From Phalacrocorax aristotelis (Eukaryota > Chordata > Aves > Suliformes > Phalacrocoracidae): a stretch of 64,000 nt of DNA. The notes under the pieces are model-generated. The model was not told where the DNA came from, searched no databases, and saw only the letters and a program-made list of their open reading frames with translations. Within the stretch, counting starts at the first letter, position 1, and every line of letters starts with the position of its first letter. A program made the translations under genes and the position numbers. The stretch spans positions 22,298,975 to 22,362,974 of the forward strand of contig NC_134283.1 in the NCBI RefSeq assembly GCF_949628215.1. The letters are read 5' to 3'. Positions 25,301-40,300 of this stretch are shown here, piece after piece.

Positions 25301-28300
25301 CAGGGGAGGGGAGGCAAGCACAAGCAGTCAGTCCTGGAGCCAAGAGTGGCCAGCAGCGAGGCTGGCCAAGCCCCAGACACACACAGTGTGAAAAGCAAAC
25401 TTGCGTCCCCCCACCTCCACCGGCCTTACAGACAGAAAAAGAAAAGAAAAACCACCATTAATCTTCCCACACCAATTTAACCAGACCTCTTTTCAGGTCC
25501 CCGGCACAGCAACTTTTATTCTCTGATCTTGCCAAGACCCTTTTTTCCCTTTACAGCCGACGGATATCAGCCTGCGGCTGGGAAGGGCTGGGGGGCAGAG
25601 GGAAGGCAGCAGGGCTGGGGGCTGCTTCTCTCCTCCCCAGGGTAGATCCTGCCAAGTCATGCTAATGAATGCTCACAGCATCAGCAAATACAGCAGTCAG
25701 TGTGGGGGTAATGTAGCCATAACCACCCGAAACCAAGCTGCAGCCTGAAAACGCCCTGTCCTCCCTCTTGCTTCTGCAAATCCCACATTTGTCCCTGCTG
25801 CTGGCATGCCAGGGCCAGGCCTGCAGCAGCCTGAGTAGCAGGAGCAGAAGCACTGTCACAGCTCAGAGTACCTCTTTAAATGTGTTTAATTAGCATACAG
25901 GGATATTAACAGGCATGCCACCTGATGTCAGTTGAAGGGTGGGATGCCAGTGAGGTATTCCTTCATGTATTAGAGGGAAGGGAAGGAGGCAGGACAGGTC
26001 CAGCCAGTGGGACAGGGCTGGAGGAAGCTGGAGCTGCCCCAGAGCATCTCCACCAGCCATACTGCAGCAGGGTGAATACCTGCAACCCCTTCAAATTCAG
26101 CATCCAGAGTGCCAGCGCTTATGAAAGGCACAGGGTTTGCTTTTATTTGCTACCCTGCCTCCTATTCAGCACCTCCCTCTGCACCCCAGGGAGCCAGGGA
26201 CCCAAAGACAAGCTCACCAAATCCTGCACCCTACACCTTCATCCCACCCTGGACCCACCCTCAGCCAGCTCCCCAGGACAGGGATTGCCAGCACCTCCAC
26301 AGCAGACATGGTTTTCAAGAGTTTTAGTCTGCTCGATTACTTCATCTGTGGTTTAAGCCGGGAACGCTGCAAGTGCCTTCTGGAAACCGCCTTGACCCCA
26401 GACTGCCAGTTTACTGCTGCCAGGATATGTTCAGTATATGTATAAACTGTATATGCATATATATACGCCAGCCATGTAATTATGGTCTGGAACTGGTCGT
26501 GAGCCAAGAAGATCCCTGTGGATCACACTCCCCCCAAGAAACTTCCTATTCCTGCATGATGCAGTGCACAGATTGTCTTTCAATCCAATGCCCTTGCAAT
26601 GCCTCGAGTCCTTGGAGAAAGAATCACCCCATCCTGCTTTAAGACTTCTGCTTAGGAGCTGCTTCCATCTACGGCAAGCTGGGCTGACCACATTTCCCAT
26701 CATCCAAGTGAAATTATTTACCCCTCTCTATACCCCATCATTTTGGTCATAAGCTCATCCTCAGTGTAACCTCCCTCTTGCAAACGAGTAGCCCCTCTTC
26801 TTTGGTACCTTGTAGCTTTGAGCCTCTCTCCAGAGAAGCTTTACCACCAAAAAAATTAAAATAAAAGCCAGGCACACGTACATCAGAGTTCTCCTCTTTG
26901 CAGTCTTTAGTTTACACCCACTGCTTTGCATGGGGTCACAATATTTTGTCCATGGCGAATTAAAGGCTGGGAGCTGGAGCACAATGGCTCTAAAACCAAC
27001 AGAGCAAAGCTCCAAACCAAACCACACTAAGACAGCTATTCGCTTTGGCACAAGCTTTTGTTCAGCTTCATCGTACTAGGAATCAGGCGCAACGGGAGAA
27101 GTTCGCCAGGATTTAGCATGACAACACAGCTCAGAAAGCAGGGCAGAGACCTGGGCTTTGAAATCCTGCGGTGCTGGAGCAGGACACGCAGAAGGGGTGT
27201 AGGAGTTAATAAAGGAGAGATATGAGTATCAGTATACCACCATACCTGGGGTTCTTCCTTCCTAATTTAATACTGGAAACCCAAGAAGCGGGCAAAATGC
27301 TTCAGCTTGTCATGGAGAAGTTGGCTTGAAGGTCATGCAGATGTTCAAGTCCACCACTACCTCCACAGTGGTAGCCCACGCCCAGCTAACCCTCTCTAGA
27401 AAAGGGTACCAACTCTCATCCAGTGCCAGGAGAAGGGTTCTAGGGATGCTCTAGGAGATACAGCCGCAAAAAGCAAGCTAAGAAACCATTTGTATTGTCT
27501 TGCTGTATTCAAAGCCTTACCTAGCCACTGCATAAATGCAGGTAGGTTTTCATGTTAGCAGTGCTGAGCGGAAGCCAGAGTCTATCCTGCTTCACACCAG
27601 ACTCCAGCTCCACCTCATGCGTCATTCCTGCATGAGTCAGACAAAAGTCCCAGCACAACTTCCAAACCCCAGCAAGACTGAAAGGAGCAAATAAGTAAAC
27701 AGGAACATGTTCAGTTGTAAAGCAACAACTCCATTTTGGAGCTGGAGAAAGGAAAACAAAGCAAAGAATGAAATCCAGCAGCGTCACTGCTTCACAGTTT
27801 TCTCAGAGATGCCCTCACTGCCTGTTGTGTCCACCTGAACTCAGCACCTGGCTCCATCCGGAAGGGACTCAGGGAACTGAACAGCTACATCAGAAGCTGC
27901 ATTTGCACCAGGAGCTTGCAGAGGAAGATGACCCAAAGAGCAGCTCCTCCTTCTGACAGTGGTGCTTTTAACCTGTGGGTGGAAAGGTCCAACCCATTGC
28001 TCCCAAAAGGCTTTGACTTTTCACCTTTTCTAATACCAATTCTTCAGCCAGGTGTCAGGGCTGCGAGACTTGCACTGACAAAAGGAGCAGCTTGTGCAGA
28101 AAAACCCATTCCCAGCAGGATCCTGTTAGTCTTGGAGCGGCATGGAAGTTTTTAAGCACATCAAATTTTAACTGGGGCTTTTAAAGATTGCCTTTAAAAC
28201 AGGTCTCAAATGCGGGACAGAGCATCTCACTGCTGGGGAAGCACGGGAACCGGCAGGAGGTGACGCAGTGCAGCAGTACAGCATCTAACAGCCAGAGAGC

Positions 28301-31300
28301 CTTGTATCCCGACTTGTCTACATATCAAAGGGAACTGCTTGCTTCAGCTTCGCTCCAACTTCTCTGCGCTGCACTGCCTTTGTGAATCTTAACTACGTTT
28401 CTTGACCATTTCTTTACTGGCACAGGAGAAATGGGTAGGAAGGGGAACAGGAGAGAAGGCAGAGATGACTCAGGACACTGCAGATGCATCATGAGATACT
28501 GGCCCCTGTTCAGCATGGGGAAAGAGATGCAACACCTTGTGCTACTTGAAGGATAAAAACAGGTGTGACAACTTAAAGGGCGTGGATCGGGCTCCCACCA
28601 GCATGACTCCCTCCTTGCTTTGGGCTTCATTATTTATGGCAAGTGCACAGAGAGACTCAGAGCAGCTCAGCAAAGCCAGACCTTAAAAATAAGGTGTCTG
28701 AGCAGTCTTTCAGACTGGTGCAAAGCCCTGACTAGCACTGGTCCTCCCAAGTCAGATTCTCCTTTGGTGATGAGATAGTGAGAAACAACTGCCCCAGGAC
28801 GGCTTCAGAGCACATCAGGAGAGCAACAGCTAGCCTCCAAACCGAGCACAGAGGCCAGGGGATCTGCAGGCACTGCACAAGGACGTTCAGCCTTGCTGCG
28901 AAGAAATATGGTACCAGCACTGCTGCCCAGCCAGGTTCCCTTAGGGAGAGCAGCATTGCAGGATGAAGACAGCAAAAAAAACCCTGAAGGTGTGTGTACA
29001 CCTTGTACTACACCACACAACATGTGGAGCCCTACCTGGAAAGGGAAGAGAGATGCTTCCCGATCAGACAGCTGATGGGTTAGCTCACATAGGACCCCAC
29101 ACTAACCCGGTGATCCCCAGCCTGTTATCCAAGAGCTTCTGAGGATCCTGATCTACTCTAGGACAACACAAATGTGCATACAAATACTGTATTGAGCAGG
29201 GAGTAATGGCTAAGAGAGCACCCTGCATCGCCTTTTCTAATAGGCATTGACATTGCAGGTTAGCTAGCTCAATCTGTCCTCATCATTCCCAAAATACCTA
29301 TCTCAGAACTCCCCTACTATTTCAGTCATTTCTATTTCCTCTGCAGAAAGCAGCAAATCTGGTTGGGAGCCAGCTGAGCAGTGGTGTTTAATGGATTAAC
29401 TCATCTATGGATTTCCTTAAAAAAAAAAAACCAACAAAAAAACCAAACCTCCAAACATTTAAATAAATAGAAGACAGGATTAAATAAATCAGCTTAAAAT
29501 TACTTTTGAGCCATTCCCAGTTATGTCACATGGAGGAAATGCATCACCAGGGTCCTTTCTTCACTGCTTTTTTCAAATATTAATAAGCAGTGTAATTGCA
29601 ACATGACTCACTGCGATCTCCTGCCAAGCTGGAGAGACTATCTACAAGATGCAGGCTTTCTAGAGCATTGCAAAGGCAGATATGTGCTTGGGGACTCTTT
29701 TGGAAAGGTTTGCGTCGTAAGCAGCAGGGTATGGAAAATGGCCAGGCAGTCGCTTGCCTTTGCAAATGCAAGTCATTCCCTCTTTTGCTTATTCCATTCC
29801 CTCCTCTCTTAACAACCCCCTTGCACACAGGAGTTATTGCAGGGTTGGGGTTTGATGCCCTGAGTGTGTAAGGCAGAGCAGATAGCACGTGATTTTTTAT
29901 TCCATGAGGAAGGTCTGGGCTGAGAAACCAGCCAGGATCATTTGCAGCTCTGGGCAAGAGGTATCCAGCTGATGGTAGAAGGGCTACCAGTGCCTGGGCC
30001 AGCTGTACGCTGAAGCTGCCAGCCTCCCACCCAAGCACTAGAAAGGCTCCAGGATGCAAGGAAGAGGGTAGAAGATGACAAAGATGCCAAAATTGCGATG
30101 ACCAGAACCAGAAAAGAGGAAGAAAGACAAGGAAATGGGAAAATGGTGCAGCATCTCAGGAAGGGAGCATCCTGGGAGATGAAGAGCACTGCGCTCAGAG
30201 GGCAAGGCACAGGCAGGAGAGCGAAGGCAGAGCAAGCTGGCTTACTCATTGCTGCCTGATTTTCTTTGCTCACTTCCAAGCTGAGTGGTTCCCAGCCAAT
30301 CTGATACCACTGGGCATCTACTGCAGCTCCACCAGGCAATGCTGACACTGCCCTGCTAGTGGTGGGTGCTGCTTAACTGCCTCACAACTTTGATTTTGCA
30401 GTGCTAGCTGGACACAATCCCCTCTACACCCCTACAGAGCTGTTTTAAGGCACCCAAATTCCTACTCACCAAGGACCTAACCATGACCCAGCCCCATAGG
30501 AAAGACACCAGCTCTGGAACCTGAAGCCCCAGTTGTCTTCTCAGGCAGGCAAAAAATGATTTTTAGGAGTTGGCTTTGAAGGATCAACTCTCAGAGATGG
30601 AGAAGAAGGTTTATACAGAGGGTCCCAAACACACCAGCCTAACAGATACAGGTGGCAGCTACCTGCAGGCTCTGCCTTGGATCAAGAAGATTTTAGCTAA
30701 CAGGGTGAAATTTCCTAGTGCCAACACTGGCCAAGCCTCACAAAACCCCTTGATTCAACCCACAAAATCCACAGCCCAGATAGATGTGGAGACAGTAAGC
30801 TTTCAGGAGGCAGCAGCTGCAGCACTTACCTCATCTGACTCATCTGAGAGGGTCCGCAGCAAGATGGGGAAGAGGCTGTCGGTGTGTCGGAACATCTACA
30901 ACAAGAAAGATGGACCACATCAGTCCTGCAGGACTGGTAACCTCCTGCCACAGGACCTCTCGCCCTGGGGGAGCCTGCTGAAAGCTTCACCAGCATTTTC
31001 CATCTGAGCTGGAGGGCTCTTCCTTAAGCTAGTGGGTATCCAGCAGCCAAAGGCTTCTCAGAAAAGGCACGTGGACACTTGGGTACAATGCTACCGAGAT
31101 AATTACAGCCAATTCAAAGGCAGGGAGCAGTCTGGGAACAGACAAGCTCAGTCCCACAGAGGAAGCAGGAGGCTCACATGCCGAGTCCCTGACCTACCTT
31201 ACGAGGAGTCTTGATGTATAAGTGGTAAAGCCATTTCAGGACTGCAATTCTGGTCATCATCCCAATGGATGTGTCATGAAGGTGGCAGTCCAGCACCTGA

Positions 31301-34300
31301 ACTATTCCATCCAGGTTCAGGGTCACCTGGATCCTCTCAGAGCTGCATGGAAAGGAGAGAAGCTGGTTCAGCGCTGTAATGTCCAATTCACTCCTCCCAC
31401 AGTGGGGAAGTCTACAACACAACAGAGGCTGCATCAAACATCTCAGCCCAAACCCTAAGAAACCTCAGCATGGTCACCCACATTTCTTATTCTGTCCATC
31501 CAGATCTGCTTGTGGCAAACCCAAGAACTGTGCTCAAGTCTTCAAGAGTTATGACAGCCAGGAAGCAAGCTCCAGGCTGGCAAGCCTGCAGGGTCATGGC
31601 TGGGCATGGCCAGGTTTGCCCATGTGGCATAAGTAGCTCCTGACTAGCATTACAAGATGGGGAAGCACAGTGAGAGATACAGCAGCGCACCAAAAGCTTG
31701 CTTTGGAAACAACAGAAATCTTCCAGGCTTCAAGGCTTACCACTTTCCCAAACCAGCTGGTACCTACACATGACAAGACACCACACTAGATAAATCCAGT
31801 ACCATGGCTATGTTGAGAAACTGGTCTGTATCACAGTCACCAGGTTTGGTGTTCAAAGAGTAGAGATCCATAAAACACATTCAGACTCCAGTACAAGTTT
31901 TACTAGTTCAAACATCTCCAGAGAACATCAGCCCAGATGCCCTCAAACTCCACTAGTTGAGGCCACCCAACCAGGTGAGGACATCCAGTTTCTGCTAATC
32001 CCAGCAGACTTGTGCTGAGGGCTGCAGATGGTGCCTTGGCTGGTAGTGTTTTTGAGATACAGCTCTCTGCTACAAGGCTGCCTTGAGAACATCATCTTGT
32101 TTCCCAAAAGCCATCTCAAAAGATGGGTCATCTTGGTCATCAACCAGGGATGAAAGCAAACTTAGTTCACCCCTAGATCCAGAACTCCCTTAGTTCACCA
32201 GGACATGGCCTCTTTTAATACCACTGACAGCCTGCAGACTCTTACTACGGTGAAAAACACCCCAGTTTTTCCCCAGACAGTTATGACCTGCACATAACCT
32301 GACAGGAGATCCCAATGCAGAAGAGGTCATGTTACAGCATTTTTTGCCCTGTTTGTAATCCTGAGTCTTCCTGATGTTTTCCCACCTCCTCAACAGCAAG
32401 GATGTAGGATGTACCTGTTGGAGGAGACTAGGTTAAGGAGAGATGGTTGGACCTCAGATGGTTGGAGCAGACCTCCAAGAGGTAGCTGCATTGAAGAGCT
32501 AAGTCACTCCTGTCCTACCCAAGCTACTGAACTATTCAAGGCTGGACCAGACTCTTGCTGATTTTTTTAGCATGCACAGAGCTGCTCTGCATCTCGTTTG
32601 ATAAGAAATCCTAAGGGGCAGGCTTCTCATGGTATAATTTGCAAGTAGAGCTGCAGTGTAATAGGATTTGATCTTCCCCAGGACACAATTTGTAAGGGCG
32701 ATATGAGGAGGCTGCGGTCCCTCACAGCCCTGCAGGTATCTGACTATTTGATTTGCCTCACGTAACAGATGCTGGGGTCTGTAAATTGCATTTTGAGTTG
32801 GACTAAGTTTCACTTTGAAGTTGCAAATAACCACCAAGGGCCAAATGCTCAGGCGTGCAGAACCAAGGGGAAGGAGGGACCCAGATCACGGGGAGTCTGG
32901 GAGAGGGGATGTCTAAGGGGGTAGCAACCCAGGCAATGTAATCCAGCCTCAACCAGCCCTGTATCTGGTTTTCCTGCAAAATCAGCTTCTACTGCAGCAG
33001 TGAAGCCTGCCATCCACCTGGCATGGGGCTCCTGACGGAAGAGGAGCATGAATCGTCGACCTGGTCACACCAAAATATGCATTGCTTGTGCAGGATGGGG
33101 AAAAAACCTGAGGGTATTGTGTGTTTTCAGAGGGAAGCAGCTGAAAGGATGGCACAGAGAAGCAGCATGAGAAGCTGGCCAGTTCAGAGGTGGCCTTGAT
33201 GCTGTCACATCCACGAGCTCCGTGCTGCTGCAAGGCAGGTGGGAAGGACACGGGATGGTATCGTTAGAGGAGGACACTGGGCTCAGCACAGCAACAAGCC
33301 ATTTGCAGCCTGGCTTGTGCCGAAGTTGCTCGTGAAAACACCTTCGCCAGTGAGGTAGCCACCACATGCGAGTGGGCTGTGGGCAGAGCCTGGGTGGCTC
33401 AAGTCAAAATCCACCTGAGCTGACCCCAGGAGGTGGCTGGCAGCGCTGGGCTCACCTCGAGTCAGCCAGACCCCAGCCATGCCATGTACCACCACCCCAA
33501 GGCTCTGTTGGGCTCAGGTCCTGCTAAAAGGGGTAGCAGCTGGGCAAAGCTCCTTGCTGGCTATTGTCTCCCCGCATCAGCCAAGATAAACCATTTAGGG
33601 GGGTTGCCAGCGGAGAAACAGCTCCTTTACTCAGCACAAAACCAGGGCACCGTCCTGAAAGGCAAAAGGTCCAATGAACATGTGAAATTAGGATAAAAAA
33701 ATCTCTGCAATGGAGCGGCACCAGATTCCCATGGGCTGCTGCCTTTCCAGGGCTTGAAGCTTGCCCCGGCTCTCCTTAATCCCCAGGCAGTGCGGAGTGG
33801 GAGCGGCGGTAATGGCATTGCGTTAATGCAATCCTCTGGGCCTGCCATGCCAGCTCCCAGTGCCGGCATCTGCGGCAGGACAGACGTCAGATGCAATTGC
33901 TTCTATCTAACCCACTACCCCAGATTGTCCTCTGGAGGATGAATGCAGCCCTGGCACTTGCCTCTGTGGTTTACCTGTGACAGCGAGAACATGTTTTTAG
34001 GGTGAACTGAGTAACAATGGGGACTGTACCAGGCTCTCACCTCCAGATACTGGTACCCTTTGTTCCAGGTGAGTGGTGGAGCAGGAAACCCACTCCCCAG
34101 CACATCCCCCATCTCAGAAAGCATCCTGTAGCACAGGAACAGAGCTCACTTTCCCACTGCATTCAAACCACAGTGATAATTTTCACCCCATGTCCCTTAT
34201 AAATTCATTTTCTCATTTCTCCCCTTTCTTCAAGGGCTTCTGCCATCTCTCTCCTCAGCAGTCACCTTTTCTCTGCCAATGCCTGAGCTGCCATCTCCCT

Positions 34301-37300
34301 CCTGGCTTCCTGCCTGACCAGCTGCTTTCCTGACCCCATTTTCAGACAAGGTTGAGGTCTAGGCCAGGCTCTAGCCTTCAAGCAGCCTTGCCAAGGGTAG
34401 AAATATCCAGGTTCTTTCACTGTGGTTCAAGTCACAAGGGCAGCTCCCATATGGGCTGGCAGCTGTGCTACTCAATGGGCTTGAGCCAGCGGCCAGGAGG
34501 TAAATATCTCCTCTCTGCTATTGGTCTCACAAGCTGTCACTTTCTCATCTTCCATCGCTCTCATTTTGGTGCTCTTGGCTTCCTTCTGCTTACTGTGATT
34601 TCCAAGTACTGGAAGTGCCCGCAGCACCAGTGCAGGCTGATCTCCCAGGGAAGCAATGAGGCTAAGGTCTAGACAGAGGCATCCAGTCCAACGAGCTGTA
34701 CATCACCATGACAAGGGCTGGGGCAGCGGGCCTGAGGTCCCCCTCCAGCTCATCTGCCTGATGGCGCATCGGGAGCAGTGAAGAGAACCCATCCCCTCCC
34801 TCCAGGATGGAGTGGAGGGCAAGGACAACCCTCCCTTGGACACCCTGGTCCCAAAAGCTGCAGCAAGGCAGATTCCACCAGAAAAGCTTCTGGAGAATGG
34901 GACTCCAAGGTGGGCTTGGTGTGTGATCTCAAGACACGCCATCATGCTGCCTTCAGCCAACCATCCCCTGGGTACTGCAGGGCACCCAGCATTGTCCCTA
35001 CCCTCCAACCAAATGTTCACCACCTGATGAGCTCCCCAGCTCGCTGGCTGCACCCTCAAGGCGTGCAAGGCTCCGGGCATGGGGCTACAGCGACTTCCAG
35101 CATGAGACAAGCAGCAGCAATTTTAGCTTTGTACTAAGCCCTAACTACCACCTTTACAAGTCAGATTTAAATGCAGCCTTGGGCAGTTCAGCCACATGGC
35201 AGCAAATCACCCTTTCTGCAGAGCAACAGGCAGCTTTAAGTGTCCACATATTGCTGAACACCACCCAAAACAAGAAGATTTCTTTGCATCAGGAAGGACC
35301 ACAAAGGCTCTTTTGGAGCACCCATGTCCCTTACCAAGTTTGGTGAGGGACTGTGGTCCTATCACTCTTGTCCAAATGCCATGCACCTAACTCAGGCAGC
35401 CCTGCTAACTGTTTGCCAGCCATGCCTGACCATCTACCTGATGGGAGGATTAGGAAGTGGTCTCAAACCATCCAGGTCTTGTAATGAAACACTGATGCAG
35501 AACCTAAAAGGCACTTCCCAGCTGTTCTGGTCCAGCGACACAAGACAGATGTCTGCATCTTCTTCTGCAGCAGCTCATACTGATGGCTCTGCTCCAGCAG
35601 CCACGCTTCTACCTCCCCTTCCTGAGCTGGGCTCACACCAGCGATCACAGCATTGGTGGGATCAGCTAGGCCACAGGAAGGCTCCAGCACCTCTGAAACA
35701 CAGTTCTGGTCCAATTCCAATGACGGTTTTTGCAGAAGCTGGAAGCAGGGACCCTCACCTGCACAGGGAGCCCTGCAGCCCCTCCAGCCCTGTGCAGCCA
35801 GGCTCTCCCAGGAGGCAGTTTCCGTTCCAGCACAGACATGATTCCCATTTCTCAGTGAATGTCACCAGGAAGCTGGCAATTACCCTGGAAGCATTTTGGA
35901 GTGCCAACGGCATGTTTTAGCAGCAAGGGGGAGTGTGCATGTCAGTTTGTGCCCATAGGAACACGCCCAGCATCCATCTATCAAGCGTTCAGACCTCGTC
36001 ATCTTCTTGGATGGCATCTTCATTGAAGACGCCCCTCTGCAGATGCCGGGCCGTGAGATCCTCTGCCCCTGCTGACCGAGGTCCTCCTCCTTTTGCCACT
36101 GCTGCAGTGCTATCCCTCTGCAGACATCCGTGCAGGGAGGGCAGAAGGGGGCGTGAGAGCTGGATGCCTGGCGCTGGACCATGCTCCATCACTCGCTCGC
36201 CAGGGGAGACTGGGGGAAGGAGGTGGGGGAATGAACAAAAACACAAGCAGAGTGACTTCATCTTAAAAGACAGCTGCAACTTCCTCCGTTTGCAGACTTC
36301 CCAGCTTTTCAAAGCAATGCAATGGTTTCCTGCGGTCTTGTCTTGACACCCAGTGGGCATTCAGCATGCAGGCAGCTGCCTGCTCCCCAGTGTGAATTAC
36401 AGCTGCAAGTGGCTACAGGTGCCAGCTATTGCTTTCTTCCGGCTCCAGGGCCAAGCCAGACAGCCTGAGCAACAGACAGATCACCAGGCAGACATCCAGG
36501 GCTCCTGTTGGCCATGTACAGCCCCCACAACCCTCTGCCAGTCCCCCACAATGGGTGTCATCGTGAGAATATTCCAGGTCCCAATGCTGGGCCAGCAGAG
36601 ATGTCACACAGGATGGGGAAATGAGCTTCAGGGCAGGTAAGCCCCAGGGTAAAGCCCGGCATCCCCTGTTTAAAAAGGGCTTAGGAGGGTTCAAGAACAA
36701 GTGCTTCTGTAAAACCAGGACTCTTAGAGACAAGAATGGTCTCATTTGCTGTCCCGGATGGTTTTTGCCAGTGCTTGGGGATCTGGCAGACCACTTCAGC
36801 TTGTACAGCCGTTCTCCTCCTGGCTCTTGGTGACAGTGTGACCAAGTCACCACAGCTCTCCCTGTTTCTGTCCCCCTCTGGTCTTCACTCCTCCTCTTCC
36901 CCAGGTGCCCACTCTCCAGCACAGAGATGCAGTTATCACTTTTCCTCCCAGACATAGCACCTCTCCTTTTCCTTCCCCTTCCTGATTTCAGCCCAACACA
37001 CACCCACTTCTGCACCTGCTAAACTTTAAGGGCTGAGCAGGGTCAGGACGCAACAATCACAGGAAACCCAGGGAAAACCATTTAGCAGTCATAAAAATCT
37101 AGGTGCAAATGAAAAAAAGGTCTGTACTTTCAAGAGAGGAAAACATTAAGGGCATGATTAAGATGAGGGAGTTGCTGGGCTTTGCAGGAGTGCAAAAAAG
37201 GAATGGAGGGGTCCAGATCATCAACCTGAAAAGCCAATGCTTGCATTGCTCTGGGATGCATTATGACGGGCATCACGTGTCAGCCTTGCAGGGAGGATAC

Positions 37301-40300
37301 ACCTAGAGTAAGGCATCCTATTTTGGGGACCACAACAACAAATAAATATATGCATCAGCACAATGAAAGCATTGGAGATCACAGCTTCCGAGGAAAGGGA
37401 CTGCAGGCAGCAGAAGGAAAGGAAAGATGCATTATAAGAGCTGATGGATTTGTCCCCAGATTCACTGACAGCTGGATGGGAAGAATGGTATTTGCAGGAG
37501 AGATGATTTAGATGAGGTAAAGGGAGAGATTGTGCTGGGCACGGAGCTGCTCTCTGCAGGTGCAGGGCTGACTAAGGCCATGTACGGCTGGCAGGGGGAG
37601 AGGCTGGCAGCAAACGCTGCTGAGACCCCTCGCCTCTCCGGCAGCTGGAGCTGGACGGCGCAGCCCCAGGTACAGCCCCACAGCACCGTGCCGTGGTGGG
37701 CTGCCAGGACTGCAGCTTGGAGGGCTGCGGTGCCCAGAAGGAGGGTCAGCACTCTCCAGGCTCTTCTGCCAGCCCTGGATGGTTCACATACCAGCTTCTC
37801 ATGAGGTCTCTGCACCTCTGGCAGACCAGCAAACCACTGTTCCCCTACCACCATTCCTCTGCAAAGGCAGGAGAGAACCAAACGCCTCCTATTTTGGCCA
37901 GGCTAGAAGAGCCATAACCAAGTCAACCGTCCACTTTCACCCTATCTTTCAGCTGGAGTGCCCAACCATGGGGGCTTGAAGACAGGTGAGGTGCAGAACC
38001 CTGAGTGCACAGACACTTGCTGCCTCACCAGACCTCCCTGGGGGGTTTGCAATGTCTCCTGCAGGGGCAAATACCTCATTTTGCCATAAAGTCAAGACAT
38101 TTTTGTGCAAATGCATCAGAGAGAAGCAGTCAACTCCTACAGCATCCCCAGTCATCCACCCCACTATGGCCAGGGGACCCCAACCGCTTTCCAGCTCAGA
38201 CCATCCTTCCCCGTAGCTTTGTCAGCATCTGTCAGTCATCGTCTATACTCTGAGAAGCCTTTTCTTCTACTCAAGCCCCTCTGAAGCAACAGACAGACCC
38301 TACCTGGTTACTGTGAAGACACTGCTGTTGCTGAAGTTGGAGTCACCAGATGCATCCAGAGAGCCTGGGGGCAGATAAAAAGGAGCCACAGTTAGTGGGA
38401 TTGCAGGGAAGGTGGAGAGCAGGACTGGGAGGCTGGAGAGCTGCATGACCTTCTGCAAAGACACCACCAGCCATTGTTTGAGGGTCTGGGGACCCCAAGG
38501 ATCCTTTCTGCCTGCAGTGTGCTTTTTACACTCCTTGTCAAGCTCTTCTCCATTGCTAAAAGTACCAGGCAAAGCTGGTACAGAACTGCACTTATCTGGC
38601 AAAACACAGGATGTACAGCTTCAGACCTCTGCCCCGTACTACATCTCCCCCTCTGTAATGGAGGCCCAGACACATCCTTCTGATAGTTTCAACCATTCCT
38701 GAAGAAGGAGCTCAAAACTGCAGAGCTGCCTTCCATCATCCAGATTTCAATGCCTAGAGAAACCACACAATGACAGGAAAGGCTGAATCCAACCCAGGAT
38801 ACCTCCACCTGGCCAGCTCTCCCACAGCATGACTCTATGTGGAAGCCAAGCGATCCAAACAGCCTTCCAACCACTGCTCCATGCTAAACCTGGGTCTTAC
38901 AAGCACAGTGACAAAGCATGACAGGATGAATTTGACTGTTCATGTCCCCTTGTGCCAACTGCCTCTCCTCACACACAGCACAGTGCTGCCACATCAGCAC
39001 AAGCAGGGAGAAGAGCTGAGAGTTTGTGATGCAAAAGCATCACAGGTTTATCTGATCCTGGCTGCTTCCAGGTGCAATCTGACCCCAAAGGGGTAGAGAT
39101 TAAAGCAATTAAACTTTCTGTTGATGTTTTAAAGCTCTTGTGCAATGGATTTTAATAAAAGGGGGTATTCTTGGGACAAATAAGGAATAAAAAAGAACAT
39201 GTTTTGCTGCTGTGCTATTGCACTACATTTTTCCCCTCCATTCTTTCCAAAAAAGCTGCTGCATTGGCCGGGAATCGAACCCGGGCCTCCCGCGTGGCAG
39301 GCGAGAATTCTACCACTGAACCACCAATGCTGCCCTGTCCACTACCAGCACACCCTGGCTGCCTGCTCCTGCTGGTCTTGCACCCTGCCACCTGCCTGCC
39401 GACCCACACAGCTCCTGCCTCCTCATCTTTTACCCTGCTGCTGTTGTACAATAAAACCCTTCAGCCCTTTAATCCCCACCTTCTTGCTCCCTCTCATGGC
39501 AGGATTTTGCAAAAGCCACTTGCGGACATATTGCAGAAGAGCACTAGGCTGAACGTGCAGCCCCAGAATAAAATGGATTAGCCCATGTGATTTAAATGTT
39601 GCACATATTTCACATGCTTGGACACCAAAGATGTGCCAGAAGTAGCATCTAGTCATCCCAGAACAACCGCATCAAAGGGATGCTGGAAGGCTAAAGCCTT
39701 CTTACTTCTGACTGCTGTTTTCAGGTATCAGTCCGCCAGGACCCTCTCTATTTACTTTTGTCTCACTTGAACACTCTTCCAGGTCTCCCCCCACACTTCC
39801 AAGCTTCTGCCTTTTCTGTTCTGGAAATTTTAGGACTGGAACAATACCTGCATGATGGTCTCAAGATCACCATGAATTTGGAAAGGACTCAAAATTCTTC
39901 TCATTTCTCTTCTCTACCCTTCCCCAACGTACACATCCTCCACACATGTGTTGATGCTCTCAAGGAGTAACGCAGCTTTCTGAGCTCTGCTTTGGCTGAT
40001 GGTAGCTCCTCGCAAACCAGCCACTGCAGGACAGGTGGGCTATTCTCTTCCCACATTCTGCAGTAGACACTAATTTGTTAATTATATATGGCCTTTTTCA
40101 GGTCAACTTAATGACTAAGTTGAAGTGAAGTGCAGTGAGGGGATGGGGATGCTCACCAGGAAATGCAGCACTGCTTGGGCTCCAGGACAGATCGGTGACC
40201 CTGCTACGCAGACAGCACCAAAAGTGTCTGTGTCAGCAGAGGATCATTGGTGAAACAAGACTCCAAGGCACAAAGAAAGCAGAGGTCCCATGTGCCCTGA

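Noticed and set aside
36413..37015. A 200-codon minus-strand frame in VAC14 intron 10
   Set aside because: No recognisable domain, no splice phase that fits VAC14, and overlapping frames on the plus strand.
39171..39581. A 136-codon plus-strand frame and a 117-codon one over the intron 9 tRNA gene
   Set aside because: They read through the tRNA gene on its antisense strand and have no independent support.
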